Notes: generated from the letters alone by a model not told the origin. Numbered from the stretch's first letter, positions 10,892-21,082 are shown. The stretch: DNA of 64,000 nt from Gracilibacillus halotolerans (GCF_014206945.1 NZ_JACHON010000016.1:1-64000), one strand, 5' to 3'. A program made the numbers and translations.

Positions 10892-13534
10892 TTGAAGACC
10901 TATCAAAAATCGAAGCAAGACGTATTAGATAAGTGGGAAGTATCTTCCGATAAAGGTTTGTCTGATCAAGAAGCGAATCAACGATTAGAGCAAGAAGGAT
11001 ATAATGAAATCGCGGATAAAGAAAAAGTCCCAATATGGAAACTCTTCTTGGAAACCTTTAAGGACGCCATGGTGGTCGTGCTTCTCATTGCAGCTATTGT
11101 ACAGTTGCTTCTAGGAGAAGTAATCGAATCGATTATTATCTTTATCGTTATCTTACTAAACTCTGTTATTAGTGTTGTGCAAACAAAAAAAGCGGAAAGT
11201 TCACTAGACGCACTACGAGATATGTCAGCACCTGAGGCAAAAGTAATTCGCAGTGGTAATACACAAATGATAATGGCACGAGAACTAGTTCCGGGTGATA
11301 TCGTTTTATTGGAGGCAGGAGATTACATACCAGCTGACGGTAGGCTTCTAGATGCAGAATCATTAAAAATTAATGAGGGAATGTTAACAGGTGAATCAGA
11401 GGCAGTAGACAAATTTACGACCCCGATAGTAGAGGAGGTTACTTTAGGAGACCAGCTAAACATGGTTTTCTCAAGTTCGTTTGTTGTAAATGGGCGAGGA
11501 AAATTCGTCGTAACTGGGACTGGAGAAAAAACGGAAATCGGGAAAATAGCCGAGATGATCGAAACAGCTGAGAAGAAGCAAACCCCACTACAAAGAAAGC
11601 TGGATTCCTTTAGTAAAAAACTAGGTATCGCTATTTTACTAATCTGTGTGGTTATCTTCCTTGTTCAAGTAGGACGTATTTGGTTTGGAGATGGCGATGT
11701 TGATATGACAAAGGCTGTATTAGATGCCTTAATGTTCTCAGTTGCGATTGCTGTAGCTGCAATCCCTGAAGCTCTCCAATCAATCGTTACGATTGTTCTA
11801 TCCGTCGGAACGAATAAAATGGCGAAGAAGAACGCAATTATTCGCCGTTTACCTGCAGTGGAAACATTAGGGTCCACGAGTGTGATTTGTTCCGATAAAA
11901 CAGGTACGTTAACAAAAAATAAAATGACTGTAACGAAAGTATATGTACCTGAAGTAACGAATCCATTAGAACAGAAGGAATGGTCAGAGGGAGAAGAATT
12001 ACTCGTCCTAGCAGCCGCATTATGTAATGACTCGTATATTAATAAAGATAAGAAAGAAATAGGAGATCCAACGGAAATTGCGCTTATTCACTTAGCGAAT
12101 GAAAAGGGTAAACCATATAGTGACCTACGAAATCAATATAACCGGGAAGGTGAGCTTCCATTTGACTCGGATCGAAAAATGATGTCAACCGTTCATACAA
12201 TTGATGGGGAAAAAATGATGCTCATCAAAGGTGGCCCTGATGTCATGTTACAACGAGCCAGTTCTATTCTAGTAAATGGAGAAGAAGTAGCTCTTACAAA
12301 TGAATGGGTACAGAAGTTAGAAGAAGCCAATGAGAACTTTTCTAAACAAGCATTACGAGTTCTTGCATTTGCTTATAAAAAAATCGGCGATAAACAAGAT
12401 ATAACATTAGACGATGAAAAGGATTTTACGATTATCGGGTTCACAGCAATGATCGATCCACCACGTGAAGCGGTTTATGGTTCAATTGCAGAGGCGAAAA
12501 AAGCAGGTATCAAGCCTGTAATGATTACAGGTGACCATAAAACGACAGCAGAGGCGATTGGGAAAGAAATTGGATTGATGGAAGAAGGGGACTTAGCTTT
12601 AACTGGTAAAGAGCTCGACAAAATTACCGATGAAGAACTTGACGAAAAGCTGGAAAAAATCTCTGTCTATGCTCGAGTTTCCCCAGAAAATAAAATTCGG
12701 ATCGTGAAAGCTTGGCAACGAAAACATCAAATTACCGCGATGACTGGGGACGGAGTAAACGATGCGCCTGCTTTAAAGCAAGCTGATATCGGAATTGCTA
12801 TGGGAAGTGGAACAGACGTTGCCAAAGACTCTGCTGCGATGATACTGACCGATGATAACTTCGTTTCGATTGTCCAAGCAGTTAGTGTTGGAAGAACGGT
12901 TTTTGATAATATTAAGAAGTCTATAGCGTATTTATTCGCGGGTAATTTAGGTGCAATCATTGCCATCTTGTTTGCAGTTATTATGAATTGGGCAAATCCA
13001 TTCACTGCTCTGCAGCTATTATTTATTAACTTAGTGAATGATTCACTGCCGGCAATTGCGCTCGGAATGGAAAAATCGGAACCGAATGTAATGAAGCGAA
13101 AACCACGAAAAATTGAGGAAGGTATTTTTGCTGGTGGAACACTAACTTCTGTTATTACACGTGGTATATTAATCGGTATAGCGGTTATTACTTCACACTT
13201 TATCGGTTTGCAGCATTCGGCAGAAATGGGAGTTGCAATGGCATTTACAACGTTAATTCTAGCTAGGACGCTACAAACGTTTCCTGCTAGATCGAATGAA
13301 CAAACAGCTATCGGAGCAGGATTTTTCCAAAACAAGTATGTGTTAGGAGCTGTTGCTATTGGGTTTGTACTTTATGGCTTAACGATTATGCCATTCGCTA
13401 GAGACATCTTTCACATCCCGGCCGAATTTGGTTGGAATGAAGGTCTTATTGCATTCGGATTAGCGTTAGCGAGTATGATTCTTATGGAGTTTGTGAAAGT
13501 CGTAAGAAAACAAAAACTAAGAGAACAGGAATAA
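10892..13534 (+). CDS. Calcium-type cation-transporting P-ATPase (LMCA1-like)
   Basis: A P2-type ATPase of 880 residues that should pump Ca2+ (or a related cation) out of the cell, probably against H+. It shows TGES (actuator, near 167), the phosphorylation site DKTGT near 335, the nucleotide-domain KGGPD motif, TGDGVNDAPAL near 620, and about ten membrane segments. The M4 ion-site motif is PEALQS rather than the SERCA PEGLP, which is the pattern of the Listeria LMCA1 branch. M6 reads NLVNDSLPA. The start is set at TTG 10892, 7 bases after TGGAGGGG; ATG 10886 lies directly against the ribosome site. It is a single-gene unit closed by a terminator. Confidence 0.92.
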   Translation: MKTYQKSKQDVLDKWEVSSDKGLSDQEANQRLEQEGYNEIADKEKVPIWKLFLETFKDAMVVVLLIAAIVQLLLGEVIESIIIFIVILLNSVISVVQTKKAESSLDALRDMSAPEAKVIRSGNTQMIMARELVPGDIVLLEAGDYIPADGRLLDAESLKINEGMLTGESEAVDKFTTPIVEEVTLGDQLNMVFSSSFVVNGRGKFVVTGTGEKTEIGKIAEMIETAEKKQTPLQRKLDSFSKKLGIAILLICVVIFLVQVGRIWFGDGDVDMTKAVLDALMFSVAIAVAAIPEALQSIVTIVLSVGTNKMAKKNAIIRRLPAVETLGSTSVICSDKTGTLTKNKMTVTKVYVPEVTNPLEQKEWSEGEELLVLAAALCNDSYINKDKKEIGDPTEIALIHLANEKGKPYSDLRNQYNREGELPFDSDRKMMSTVHTIDGEKMMLIKGGPDVMLQRASSILVNGEEVALTNEWVQKLEEANENFSKQALRVLAFAYKKIGDKQDITLDDEKDFTIIGFTAMIDPPREAVYGSIAEAKKAGIKPVMITGDHKTTAEAIGKEIGLMEEGDLALTGKELDKITDEELDEKLEKISVYARVSPENKIRIVKAWQRKHQITAMTGDGVNDAPALKQADIGIAMGSGTDVAKDSAAMILTDDNFVSIVQAVSVGRTVFDNIKKSIAYLFAGNLGAIIAILFAVIMNWANPFTALQLLFINLVNDSLPAIALGMEKSEPNVMKRKPRKIEEGIFAGGTLTSVITRGILIGIAVITSHFIGLQHSAEMGVAMAFTTLILARTLQTFPARSNEQTAIGAGFFQNKYVLGAVAIGFVLYGLTIMPFARDIFHIPAEFGWNEGLIAFGLALASMILMEFVKVVRKQKLREQE

Positions 13535-13544
13535 CTAGAAGAAA

Positions 13545-13611
13545 GCCGAGTTAAAATACGTCTCTCATACCTTGTAGGTAAAAGCAGAGTATTTTGACTC
13601 GGCACTTTTTT
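13545..13611 (+). terminator. Terminator of the P-ATPase gene, built from a repeat remnant
   Basis: GCCGAGTTAAAATAC (13545-13559) pairs with GTATTTTGACTCGGC (13589-13603), all 15 positions including one G-U, followed by ACTTTTTTT. The same outer stem, with GCCAAGTCAAAATAC, encloses the palindromic repeat at 41556-41680, and the loop resembles a shortened inside of that repeat (CCTTGTAGGTAAAAGCAGA against CCTGCAGGAAAAGCAACAG). Confidence 0.85.
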
Positions 13612-13657
13612 TGGAAGTTTTAGTTTATTAATATCTATTTCCTAGTTATTCTTTATT

Positions 13658-14575
13658 CTAAGCATCGGAGCTTTTTGCTTTGATGATTCCGTATATGGTT
13701 TGAAGAACAGGTACTTCCAGTTGATGTTTGTTTGCTAAATCTAATGCATATCCTTGTAAGTGGTCCAACTCAATCGGTAAACCTTTACGGAAATCTTGAT
13801 GCATGGATGAAGTTGAATCTTTTGGTAGAACCTCCATTGTCTCCCATGCACGATCAATATGCTCGTCGGTTAGAGACACTCCTTCTGCATTTGCGATGGA
13901 TTTCATCTCTTGAAGTAATTGAATAAATATACCCTTCGTCGCTTGCTCTTGACGGATTGGCCCAGTTGTAACGTCTGAGGCAGTAGTCACACCCGAAAAA
14001 GCAGTAATAAACATATACTTATTCCAAATAGCCTCTGTAACCGTATCCGTATGCGTAAACTGCATATTTGCTTTACTTGTCCACTCTGCTAAATGCTGAC
14101 AAATTTGTTCTTGCCGTTTATGTAATGCTCCGAAGGTCATTAAATCAACTTTACTTGTATGAACAATATGGCCGATATCGTTTAATGTCGCAACAATGTT
14201 AGCTAATCCTCCGATTACTTTTTCTTGTCCGACTAATTTAGTAAGCACGTGATAATGTCGTACACCATTTAATAAAGGTAATAGGAATGTTTGATCACCA
14301 ATCAGACCGATCCAATTTTCGATGGAATCTTCTAGATGATATCCTTTCGTAGCAAGTATAACCAAGTCTACATTGTTTATTTCTTTAGGATTTGTAATAT
14401 AGCTTGGTTGTTCCCAAGTTGTGTTACCCTTTACACTTTCAATATGTAATCCGTTATGTTTTAATTGCTTTGCTCTTCTCTCTCGAACTAAAAATGTAAC
14501 ATTTGCCCCAGCTTCATGGAGTCTCGTTCCGAAATAGCCTCCAACAGCTCCTGCTCCTACAATTACTATCTTCAT
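13658..14575 (-). CDS. panE: 2-dehydropantoate 2-reductase
   Basis: This enzyme reduces ketopantoate to pantoate with NADPH for pantothenate and CoA synthesis. The 305-residue protein has the N-terminal Rossmann motif GAGAVGGYFG (7-16), a catalytic Lys in AIWNKYMFITAFSG (K ahead of two hydrophobics, near residue 185), and the family C-terminal ELDHLQGYALDLANKH region. A GGGAGGTG site precedes ATG. The gene stands alone on the minus strand between two plus-strand units. Bacteria often carry several ApbA/PanE paralogues, so the in vivo substrate is not certain. Confidence 0.88.
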   Translation of the reverse strand: MKIVIVGAGAVGGYFGTRLHEAGANVTFLVRERRAKQLKHNGLHIESVKGNTTWEQPSYITNPKEINNVDLVILATKGYHLEDSIENWIGLIGDQTFLLPLLNGVRHYHVLTKLVGQEKVIGGLANIVATLNDIGHIVHTSKVDLMTFGALHKRQEQICQHLAEWTSKANMQFTHTDTVTEAIWNKYMFITAFSGVTTASDVTTGPIRQEQATKGIFIQLLQEMKSIANAEGVSLTDEHIDRAWETMEVLPKDSTSSMHQDFRKGLPIELDHLQGYALDLANKHQLEVPVLQTIYGIIKAKSSDA

Positions 14576-14770
14576 TGTCTATGACACCTCCCACTTCATC
14601 ATACATCTTTTCTACATCGTTTTTAAGCAAAACAAAATAGGGGTATTTCTCGCGCTGAAAGTATGGTATAATGCATGAGTTATAGGGAAAATGAAGCTAT
14701 CGACAATATTAGATATAAAAAATATAGTGTAATTACTAAGGGAGTATTCGTTACAAGGAAGGAGAATAAT

Positions 14771-15793
14771 TTGGTGTCAAAACAGAATCAACGCGAGAAT
14801 AAAATTATTCCCTTTATTCCAGAAGGTGATTTTTATTTCTCAAAAGGCATAGAAGCCTTCAAAAAGAGAAAATTCGACCTTTCTTTAAAATGGTTGCATA
14901 AGGCGATGGAGGAGAATCCTAAAAATCCATTGTATATGTGCCAAGCATCCGTAGTTCATACAGAAACAGGTGCCTATCACTTAGCAAATCAGTTACTAAC
15001 AAGAGTCCTATCCAATGATGGTGACCATTACGTAGATTGCTATTATTTGCTTGCTAACAATTATGCGCACTTAGGATTACTTCAAGATGCCGTAAAATAT
15101 GCTACCCTTTACCTCGAAAAAGCACCAGATGGGGACTTTTCAGAAGATGCCGAAGATTTGCTGGATATACTTGATTTTACAGAAATAGAGGATGAGGAAG
15201 AAGATTGGATGATGGACGAGGAGGATGACCTTCTCATTTATCAGGAAAGTGTTTTTTATCATCTGGAAAGACAGGAATGGGAAGAAGCATTAGTTCTATT
15301 AGAAGAAATGATTGCTCTTTATCCGGATTTTATACAAGCACATCATGAGTATCGTTATGCTCTGTTCTTCCATGGCGATAGACAACGTGCTATTGAATTA
15401 GAAACAAATCATTTTATTGAAAACCCTAAATCATTATACAGTTTAATGAATTTAGTTATTTTTCATAAATATGAGCAGAATATAAAGGAAATGACAGATT
15501 ATTTAAATATGCTACAAAATATTTACCCGCTCGTAGAACAACAAAAATTAAAAATGGCCATTACTTTTGCACAGGCAGGGTCGTACGAAGAAGCATGGAA
15601 TAGATTTAAAGTCCTGCGAAAATCTCAAGTAAAAGGTCATCCTTCTTTTTATAAGTGGTATAGTATGACCGCCTATATCCTTAATAAGCAAGATTTGGCT
15701 CAGGAGCTATGGAAAGAAGGCTGTCGACAACACCGACATGTTTTAAAGCAAGATTTACCACCGTGGACGGATATCGTCAACCAGACAAAATGA
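14771..15793 (+). CDS. yvcD: TPR-repeat protein (YvcD-like)
   Basis: A 340-residue helical protein with several tetratricopeptide-like repeats (GIEAFKKRKFDLSLKWLHKA, YYLLANNYAHLGLLQDAVKYA). The two repeat blocks are split by a very acidic linker, IEDEEEDWMMDEEDD, near residue 150. It has no enzyme motif, signal peptide or membrane segment, so it is probably a cytoplasmic scaffold. The start is TTG 14771 or GTG 14774, both behind AAGGAAGGAG (14755-14764); the longer frame from 14675 lacks a ribosome site. Position just before trxB matches yvcD in B. subtilis. Function unknown. Confidence 0.82.
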   Translation: MVSKQNQRENKIIPFIPEGDFYFSKGIEAFKKRKFDLSLKWLHKAMEENPKNPLYMCQASVVHTETGAYHLANQLLTRVLSNDGDHYVDCYYLLANNYAHLGLLQDAVKYATLYLEKAPDGDFSEDAEDLLDILDFTEIEDEEEDWMMDEEDDLLIYQESVFYHLERQEWEEALVLLEEMIALYPDFIQAHHEYRYALFFHGDRQRAIELETNHFIENPKSLYSLMNLVIFHKYEQNIKEMTDYLNMLQNIYPLVEQQKLKMAITFAQAGSYEEAWNRFKVLRKSQVKGHPSFYKWYSMTAYILNKQDLAQELWKEGCRQHRHVLKQDLPPWTDIVNQTK

Positions 15794-15847
15794 GCAGAAT
15801 ATTAGACCTCTCAAGCAATGCGTAGGATAATAATTATAAACGAATGA

Positions 15848-16813
<966 letters not shown>

Positions 16814-17146
16814 TTGTAATGTAATCAATTCGACATCTAACGTTAATAGAAATTAACGTGGTTGTAACACGGACGAAATATATATAGGGTACAATATAGT
16901 TAACTAATTGACCCCCTTTTTTAATATACAAGGACTTGAGGTATAGGTATTGCACCTATACCTATTTTTTTGCATTTTTTAAACACCATTCGTTTTCCTG
17001 TGAATAACCAAAAATTAACTCCAGTCGGTTTTGTCTATTCTCAGCAAAGAGGTGGTCGCAAGTGTTGATAAAGTGTATAATAATAGTATAGGAAAAAGTT
17101 ACGTATCATATAATGAGTTAAGATAGATTTTGAAAGGAGTGCTTAT
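16814..17146. other. Gene-free stretch between trxB and rapZ
   Basis: The 333 bp hold a perfect 8-bp palindrome, ACGTTAAT-AGAA-ATTAACGT (16840-16859), not followed by T and so not a terminator. The trxB terminator follows at 16939-16971. A -10-like TATAAT at 17076-17081 with a poor -35 may drive rapZ. No reading frame with a ribosome site is visible. Confidence 0.6.
16939..16971 (+). terminator. Rho-independent terminator after trxB
   Basis: AGGTATAGGT pairs perfectly with ACCTATACCT over a 5-base loop and runs into ATTTTTTT. Confidence 0.93.
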
Positions 17147-18028
17147 ATGGAGCGTAAATCAGAAGAAATTAAATTGGTGATTATTACTGGAATGTCAGGT
17201 GCAGGAAAAACTGTAGCTGTCCAGAGTTTCGAAGATTTAGGTTATTATTGTGTGGACAACCTACCACCAGCACTCCTACCTAAGTTTTTAGAATTAATGA
17301 AAGATGCTTCCAACACTATTCAGAAAGTTGCACTCGTTATGGATTTACGAGGACGGGAATTTTTCGACACATTATTTGAAGCATTGGACAGATTAGCACA
17401 AGAGGACTGGTTGGAAGAGCATATTCTATTTCTAGATGCAAATGACAGTGTTCTCGTGTCTCGATATAAAGAGTCAAGACGATCGCATCCTTTAGCACAG
17501 GAAGGCCTTCCACTTGAAGGGATTCGTGCGGAAAGAAGGATATTAGATGAATTACGTGGTAGAGCGCAGCACTTTATCGACACGTCTGATTTGAAGCCGA
17601 AAGTATTGAGAGAAAAAATTGTTGATCGTTATGGAAAACAGGATCAAGAAGTCTTTTCTGTTCACACCGTTTCTTTCGGTTTTAAGTACGGAATTCCGAT
17701 TGATGCAGATCTAGTTTTTGATGTGCGTTTCCTTCCGAATCCTCATTATGTTGACCAACTTCAACCTTTAACAGGATTGAACCCTGACGTGTCCTCCTAT
17801 GTTTTTAAATGGTCGGATACACAGAAGTTTTTAGAGAAAATTACCGATCTATTACGTTTCATGCTACCTCAGTATAAGCGTGAAGGTAAGAGTCAATTAG
17901 TAATTGCAATAGGTTGTACAGGTGGACAACATCGTTCTGTGGCACTTGCAGAATACCTAGCAAAGCATTTTCAAAAAAATTATGTGACACATGTTACTCA
18001 TCGAGATATCGATAAGCGAAAGGAATAA
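17147..18028 (+). CDS. rapZ: RNase adapter/nucleotide-binding protein RapZ (YvcJ)
   Basis: A P-loop protein of the RapZ/YvcJ family; in E. coli RapZ guides RNase E to the small RNA GlmZ, and in B. subtilis YvcJ hydrolyses nucleotides and affects competence. The 293-residue protein has Walker A GMSGAGKT (15-22), a Walker B-like [12 protein letters not shown] region, and the conserved C-terminal cluster [27 protein letters not shown] site precedes ATG. It starts the conserved rapZ-yvcK-whiA-crh cluster with a 5-bp gap to yvcK. The physiological role in Firmicutes is less clear than in enterics. Confidence 0.95.
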   Translation: MERKSEEIKLVIITGMSGAGKTVAVQSFEDLGYYCVDNLPPALLPKFLELMKDASNTIQKVALVMDLRGREFFDTLFEALDRLAQEDWLEEHILFLDANDSVLVSRYKESRRSHPLAQEGLPLEGIRAERRILDELRGRAQHFIDTSDLKPKVLREKIVDRYGKQDQEVFSVHTVSFGFKYGIPIDADLVFDVRFLPNPHYVDQLQPLTGLNPDVSSYVFKWSDTQKFLEKITDLLRFMLPQYKREGKSQLVIAIGCTGGQHRSVALAEYLAKHFQKNYVTHVTHRDIDKRKE

Positions 18029-18033
18029 AGCAT

Positions 18034-18993
18034 ATGACGCAATCGAACGAAAAAAAAGTAGTGGTTATCGGCGGCGGAACAGGGATGCCAGTAATTCTAC
18101 GAGGGTTAAAGGAAAAACCAATTGATTTGTCTGCGATTGTTACCGTAGCCGATGATGGAGGAAGTTCAGGAAGGCTTCGTAGCGAAATGCATATGCCTGC
18201 TCCAGGAGATATTCGAAATGTGATTGCTGCATTATCAGATGTTGAGCCGATGCTGATGGAATTGTTTCAGCATCGGTTCGTTAAAGGTAACGGACTATCT
18301 GGACACTCGATGGGAAATTTATTATTAGCAGCCATGACATCCGTAACAGGTGACTTTTATACAGGTATTAAAGAAATTTCGCGCGTATTGAACGTGAAAG
18401 GTAATATTTATCCGATTGCGAATCAGGATATGTTTTTACATGCTGAATATGAAGATGGAGATATCGGAGTTGGTGAATCTCAAATTCCTCAAAAAGGAAA
18501 GAGAATTAAGCGTGTATTTCTTAAGCCTAACCCAGTTTTCCCTCTCCCGGAAGCAGTGAACGCAGTGCTTGAAGCAGACTTAGTTGTGATTTCGCCGGGT
18601 AGCTTATATACAAGTATTTTGCCGAATTTAATCGTACCTCAAATCGTTGATGCTTTAAAAACAACGAAGGCAAAAGTTGTTTATGTATGTAATGTGATGA
18701 CTCAAGCTGGAGAAACGAGTTACTATACCGCTTCAGATCACGTTCAAGCAATTATTGATCATATCGGGGAAGATTGCTTACAAGCTGTAGTTGTACATAA
18801 TAAGACGATCGATCCAGAAGTGAAGTTAGTGTACGCAGAGGAAAATGCAGAACCAGTACGATATGATATAGAACGTTTGAAGAGTATGAATTTAGAAGTT
18901 ATTGAAGAAGACATTGTTGTTGAACAGAATAATTCCTTGCGCCATGATACGCATAAAGTAGCGGATGTACTTCTATCGTTATTAGATAAGTAA
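18034..18993 (+). CDS. yvcK: Gluconeogenesis/cell-shape factor YvcK (GlmR/MgfK family)
   Basis: YvcK binds UDP-GlcNAc and is needed for normal morphology and envelope precursor supply on gluconeogenic carbon sources; in B. subtilis it stimulates GlmS. The 319-residue protein has the N-terminal glycine-rich GGGTGMPVILRGL, the motif VTVADDGGSSGRLR near residue 40, PGDIRN near 60 and the signature SPGSLYTSILPNL near 190. Its start lies just 5 bp after rapZ, and the upstream GAAAGGA falls inside the rapZ 3' end, so translation is coupled. Confidence 0.95.
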   Translation: MTQSNEKKVVVIGGGTGMPVILRGLKEKPIDLSAIVTVADDGGSSGRLRSEMHMPAPGDIRNVIAALSDVEPMLMELFQHRFVKGNGLSGHSMGNLLLAAMTSVTGDFYTGIKEISRVLNVKGNIYPIANQDMFLHAEYEDGDIGVGESQIPQKGKRIKRVFLKPNPVFPLPEAVNAVLEADLVVISPGSLYTSILPNLIVPQIVDALKTTKAKVVYVCNVMTQAGETSYYTASDHVQAIIDHIGEDCLQAVVVHNKTIDPEVKLVYAEENAEPVRYDIERLKSMNLEVIEEDIVVEQNNSLRHDTHKVADVLLSLLDK

Positions 18994-19027
18994 CAATATC
19001 GAATAAAGCTAGGAGGGGGGAGAGAAA

Positions 19028-19975
19028 GTGTCATTTGCATCTGAAATAAAAAAAGAATTAACAACTATAGAAAATGAAGCATGTTGCCAACGTGCGGAGT
19101 TAACAGCGATGGTCCGAATGAACGGTTCTATTTCTTTTTCTAGAAATCATCATACACTAGATATACAGACCGAAAATGCAGCAATTGCGCGTAGAATTTA
19201 TACGCTAATTAAGGCAGTTTATGGTTATCCTGTAGAGTTACTCGTACGTAAAAAAATGAAATTAAAGAAAAATAATGTTTATATCGTTCGAATGACAGAT
19301 AGTGCTCGTAAGATGTTGCTTGATTTGGAAATGATTAAAGATCCTTTTCAAATTATTCGGACTATTTCACCTACTATCTTGGAAAAACAGTGCTGTAGAC
19401 GTGCCTATTTACGAGGAGCATTTTTAGCGGGGGGATCAGTTAACAATCCCGAAACATCCTCTTATCATCTAGAAATTTATAACTCAAGTGAAGAACATAA
19501 TCAAGCATTGTGTGATTTATTGAATGATTATGAATTACGTGCAAAGGTTTTGGAACGAAAAAAAGGCTATATCACGTATATAAAAGAGGCGGAGAAGATT
19601 ACAGAGTTTCTGAATTATATTGGTGCACACCAAGCACTGTTTAAATTTGAGGATGTTCGTATTGTCCGCGATATGCGTAACTCAGTAAATCGACTTGTGA
19701 ATTGCGAAACAGCTAATTTAAATAAGACGATTAGTGCTGCATTTCGTCAAGTTGAAAATATTCGGTTCATTAATCAAACGGTAGGGCTAGATGCTTTACC
19801 TGAGAAACTAAGAGAAATCGCGATGCTGAGACTCGAGCATCAAGATGTTACCTTGAAAGAACTTGGTGAGATGGTAAGTGGCGGGAAAATCAGTAAGTCA
19901 GGGATTAATCATCGTTTAAAGAAGATAGATCAATTTGCTGATCAATTAAGGAAAGAGTATGAACCAGTGAGATAA
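19028..19975 (+). CDS. whiA: DNA-binding protein WhiA
   Basis: WhiA joins an inactive LAGLIDADG homing-endonuclease-like fold to a C-terminal helix-turn-helix. In B. subtilis it affects cell division and chromosome segregation; in Streptomyces it is a sporulation regulator. The 315-residue protein shows the two LAGLIDADG-type blocks (the second near [15 protein letters not shown]) and the C-terminal HTH with [21 protein letters not shown] 19028 lies 7 bases after AGGAGGGGGG. It follows yvcK in the conserved cluster. Confidence 0.96.
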   Translation: MSFASEIKKELTTIENEACCQRAELTAMVRMNGSISFSRNHHTLDIQTENAAIARRIYTLIKAVYGYPVELLVRKKMKLKKNNVYIVRMTDSARKMLLDLEMIKDPFQIIRTISPTILEKQCCRRAYLRGAFLAGGSVNNPETSSYHLEIYNSSEEHNQALCDLLNDYELRAKVLERKKGYITYIKEAEKITEFLNYIGAHQALFKFEDVRIVRDMRNSVNRLVNCETANLNKTISAAFRQVENIRFINQTVGLDALPEKLREIAMLRLEHQDVTLKELGEMVSGGKISKSGINHRLKKIDQFADQLRKEYEPVR

Positions 19976-20073
19976 TGCATATATTAATTAAGTCAGAAGG
20001 TTGCTTTCGTTTAGTAGAAAAGATTAACTCAACACCTCGAACAGGAAGCAGCCTTTCTATTAGTATGTACAAA

Positions 20074-20087
20074 TGATAGCGCTTTCT
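20074..20087 (+). promoter_or_regulatory. cre-like site before crh
   Basis: TGATAGCGCTTTCT fits the CcpA operator TGWNANCGNTNWCA except for the last base. It sits about 20 bp before the crh start codon. If real, crh would be under the catabolite control it helps to signal. There is no experimental support here. Confidence 0.5.
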
Positions 20088-20109
20088 AAACGGGAGGAGG
20101 TTAGTAAAA

Positions 20110-20361
20110 ATGAAGAAATCCCTTATGATTCAAGTGGAACCTGGATTGCAAGCTCGTCCAGCTGCACAATTTGTTCAAAAGGCAAATGCATTCGTATCAG
20201 AAATTTTTATTGAGGTAGAAAATAGACGGATAAATGCAAAGAGTATTATGGGGTTAATGAGTCTGGCATTAGTAAAAGGAACGGAAGTGACCCTTATAGC
20301 AAATGGGCCTGACGAAGTTCAAGCAATAGAGGAGTTAGCCCGGTTTGTATCAGGTGAATGA
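20110..20361 (+). CDS. crh: HPr-like regulatory protein Crh
   Basis: Crh is an HPr paralogue that works only in regulation: HprK/P phosphorylates its serine, and Ser-P-Crh binds CcpA as a corepressor. The 83-residue protein has Gln14 in GLQARPA where HPr has the PTS-phosphorylated histidine, and keeps the regulatory serine in AKSIMG (S45). The missing histidine is what separates it from ptsH at 43460-43729. CGGGAGGAGG precedes ATG. It closes the rapZ-yvcK-whiA-crh cluster. Confidence 0.96.
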   Translation: MKKSLMIQVEPGLQARPAAQFVQKANAFVSEIFIEVENRRINAKSIMGLMSLALVKGTEVTLIANGPDEVQAIEELARFVSGE

Positions 20362-20366
20362 ATATT

Positions 20367-20402
20367 AAAAATGTACCCCAAGATGTTCGGGGTACATTTT
20401 TT
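20367..20402. terminator. Bidirectional terminator between crh and clpP
   Basis: AAAATGTACCCC and GGGGTACATTTT make a long perfect stem with flanking A and T runs on either side, so it can stop transcripts from both converging genes. Confidence 0.93.
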
Positions 20403-20412
20403 GAATAGGATA

Positions 20413-21009
20413 TTAATTTAAATCTTTTGGTTTCTTTTCCATTACTTGATCAATTAGACCGTATTCTTTCGCTTTGTCAGCTGGCATAAAGTTATCACGA
20501 TCTGTATCTCGCTCAATTACTTCGTATGGTTGTCCAGTTCTTTCAGAAAGAATCGTGTTTAATTTTTTACGCATCTCGATAATTCGATTTGCATGAATTT
20601 GAATATCTGAAGCTTGACCTTGAGTTCCACCTAATGGTTGGTGAATCATTACTTCACTATTCGGTAACGCATAACGCTTACCAGGCTCACCAGCAGCTAA
20701 TAAAAATGCTCCCATGGAAGCAGCCATACCAATACAAATAGTTGAAACATTTGGCTTAATAAATTGCATCGTATCATAGATAGCCATTCCAGCCGTAATC
20801 GATCCACCTGGAGAGTTAATATATAATGAGATATCCTTATCTGGATCTTCTGCAGCTAAGAATAGTAATTGTGCAACAATGCTATTCGCTACATTATCAT
20901 CAATTGCGCTACCAAGCATAATAATACGATCTTTTAATAATCGGGAATAAATATCATAAGCACGTTCTCCACGATTTGTTTGTTCAATAACTGTTGGAAT
21001 TAAATTCAT
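20413..21009 (-). CDS. clpP: ATP-dependent Clp protease proteolytic subunit
   Basis: ClpP is the barrel-shaped serine protease that degrades proteins fed by ClpX, ClpC or ClpE. The 198-residue protein shows the catalytic Ser98 in GMAASMG, His123 in MIHQP and Asp172 in DRDNFM, with the [10 protein letters not shown] substrate-channel region. The RBS AAGGAGG lies before ATG. A CtsR operator overlaps its promoter (21066-21082), so it should be induced by heat and protein stress. tmRNA-tagged proteins, from ssrA in this window, are typical ClpXP substrates. Confidence 0.98.
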   Translation of the reverse strand: MNLIPTVIEQTNRGERAYDIYSRLLKDRIIMLGSAIDDNVANSIVAQLLFLAAEDPDKDISLYINSPGGSITAGMAIYDTMQFIKPNVSTICIGMAASMGAFLLAAGEPGKRYALPNSEVMIHQPLGGTQGQASDIQIHANRIIEMRKKLNTILSERTGQPYEVIERDTDRDNFMPADKAKEYGLIDQVMEKKPKDLN

Positions 21010-21052
21010 ATAAAAAATCCTCCTTCTCTATTGGTTAACCTCTGTAAATCTT

Positions 21053-21081
21053 ATCTTAACTAAATGGTCAATAAAGGTCAA
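21053..21081 (-). promoter_or_regulatory. Promoter of clpP
   Basis: On the minus strand TTGACC (complement of 21076-21081), a 17-bp spacer and TAAGAT (complement of 21053-21058) lie about 50 bp before the clpP start. Confidence 0.75.
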
Positions 21082-21082
21082 A
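21066..21082 (+). promoter_or_regulatory. CtsR operator of clpP
   Basis: GGTCAAT-AAA-GGTCAAA is the tandem heptad with 3-bp spacer recognised by CtsR, the class III heat-shock repressor, with one deviation in the first heptad. It covers the -35 and spacer of the clpP promoter, which fits direct repression. ctsR itself is not in the window. Confidence 0.88.

Noticed and set aside
10750-10932. 60-codon frame before the P-ATPase
   Set aside because: No ribosome site at its start, and it runs through the P-ATPase ribosome site and start codon.
12727-13335. Long open frame (202 codons) on the minus strand inside the P-ATPase gene
   Set aside because: It mirrors the codon pattern of the sense gene, lacks a ribosome site and encodes no recognisable protein. 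Other antisense frames in conserved genes were dropped for the same reason.
19990-20062. Terminator hairpin between whiA and crh
   Set aside because: The arms near 19995 and 20045 pair imperfectly across a long loop with no T-tract, so support is too weak.
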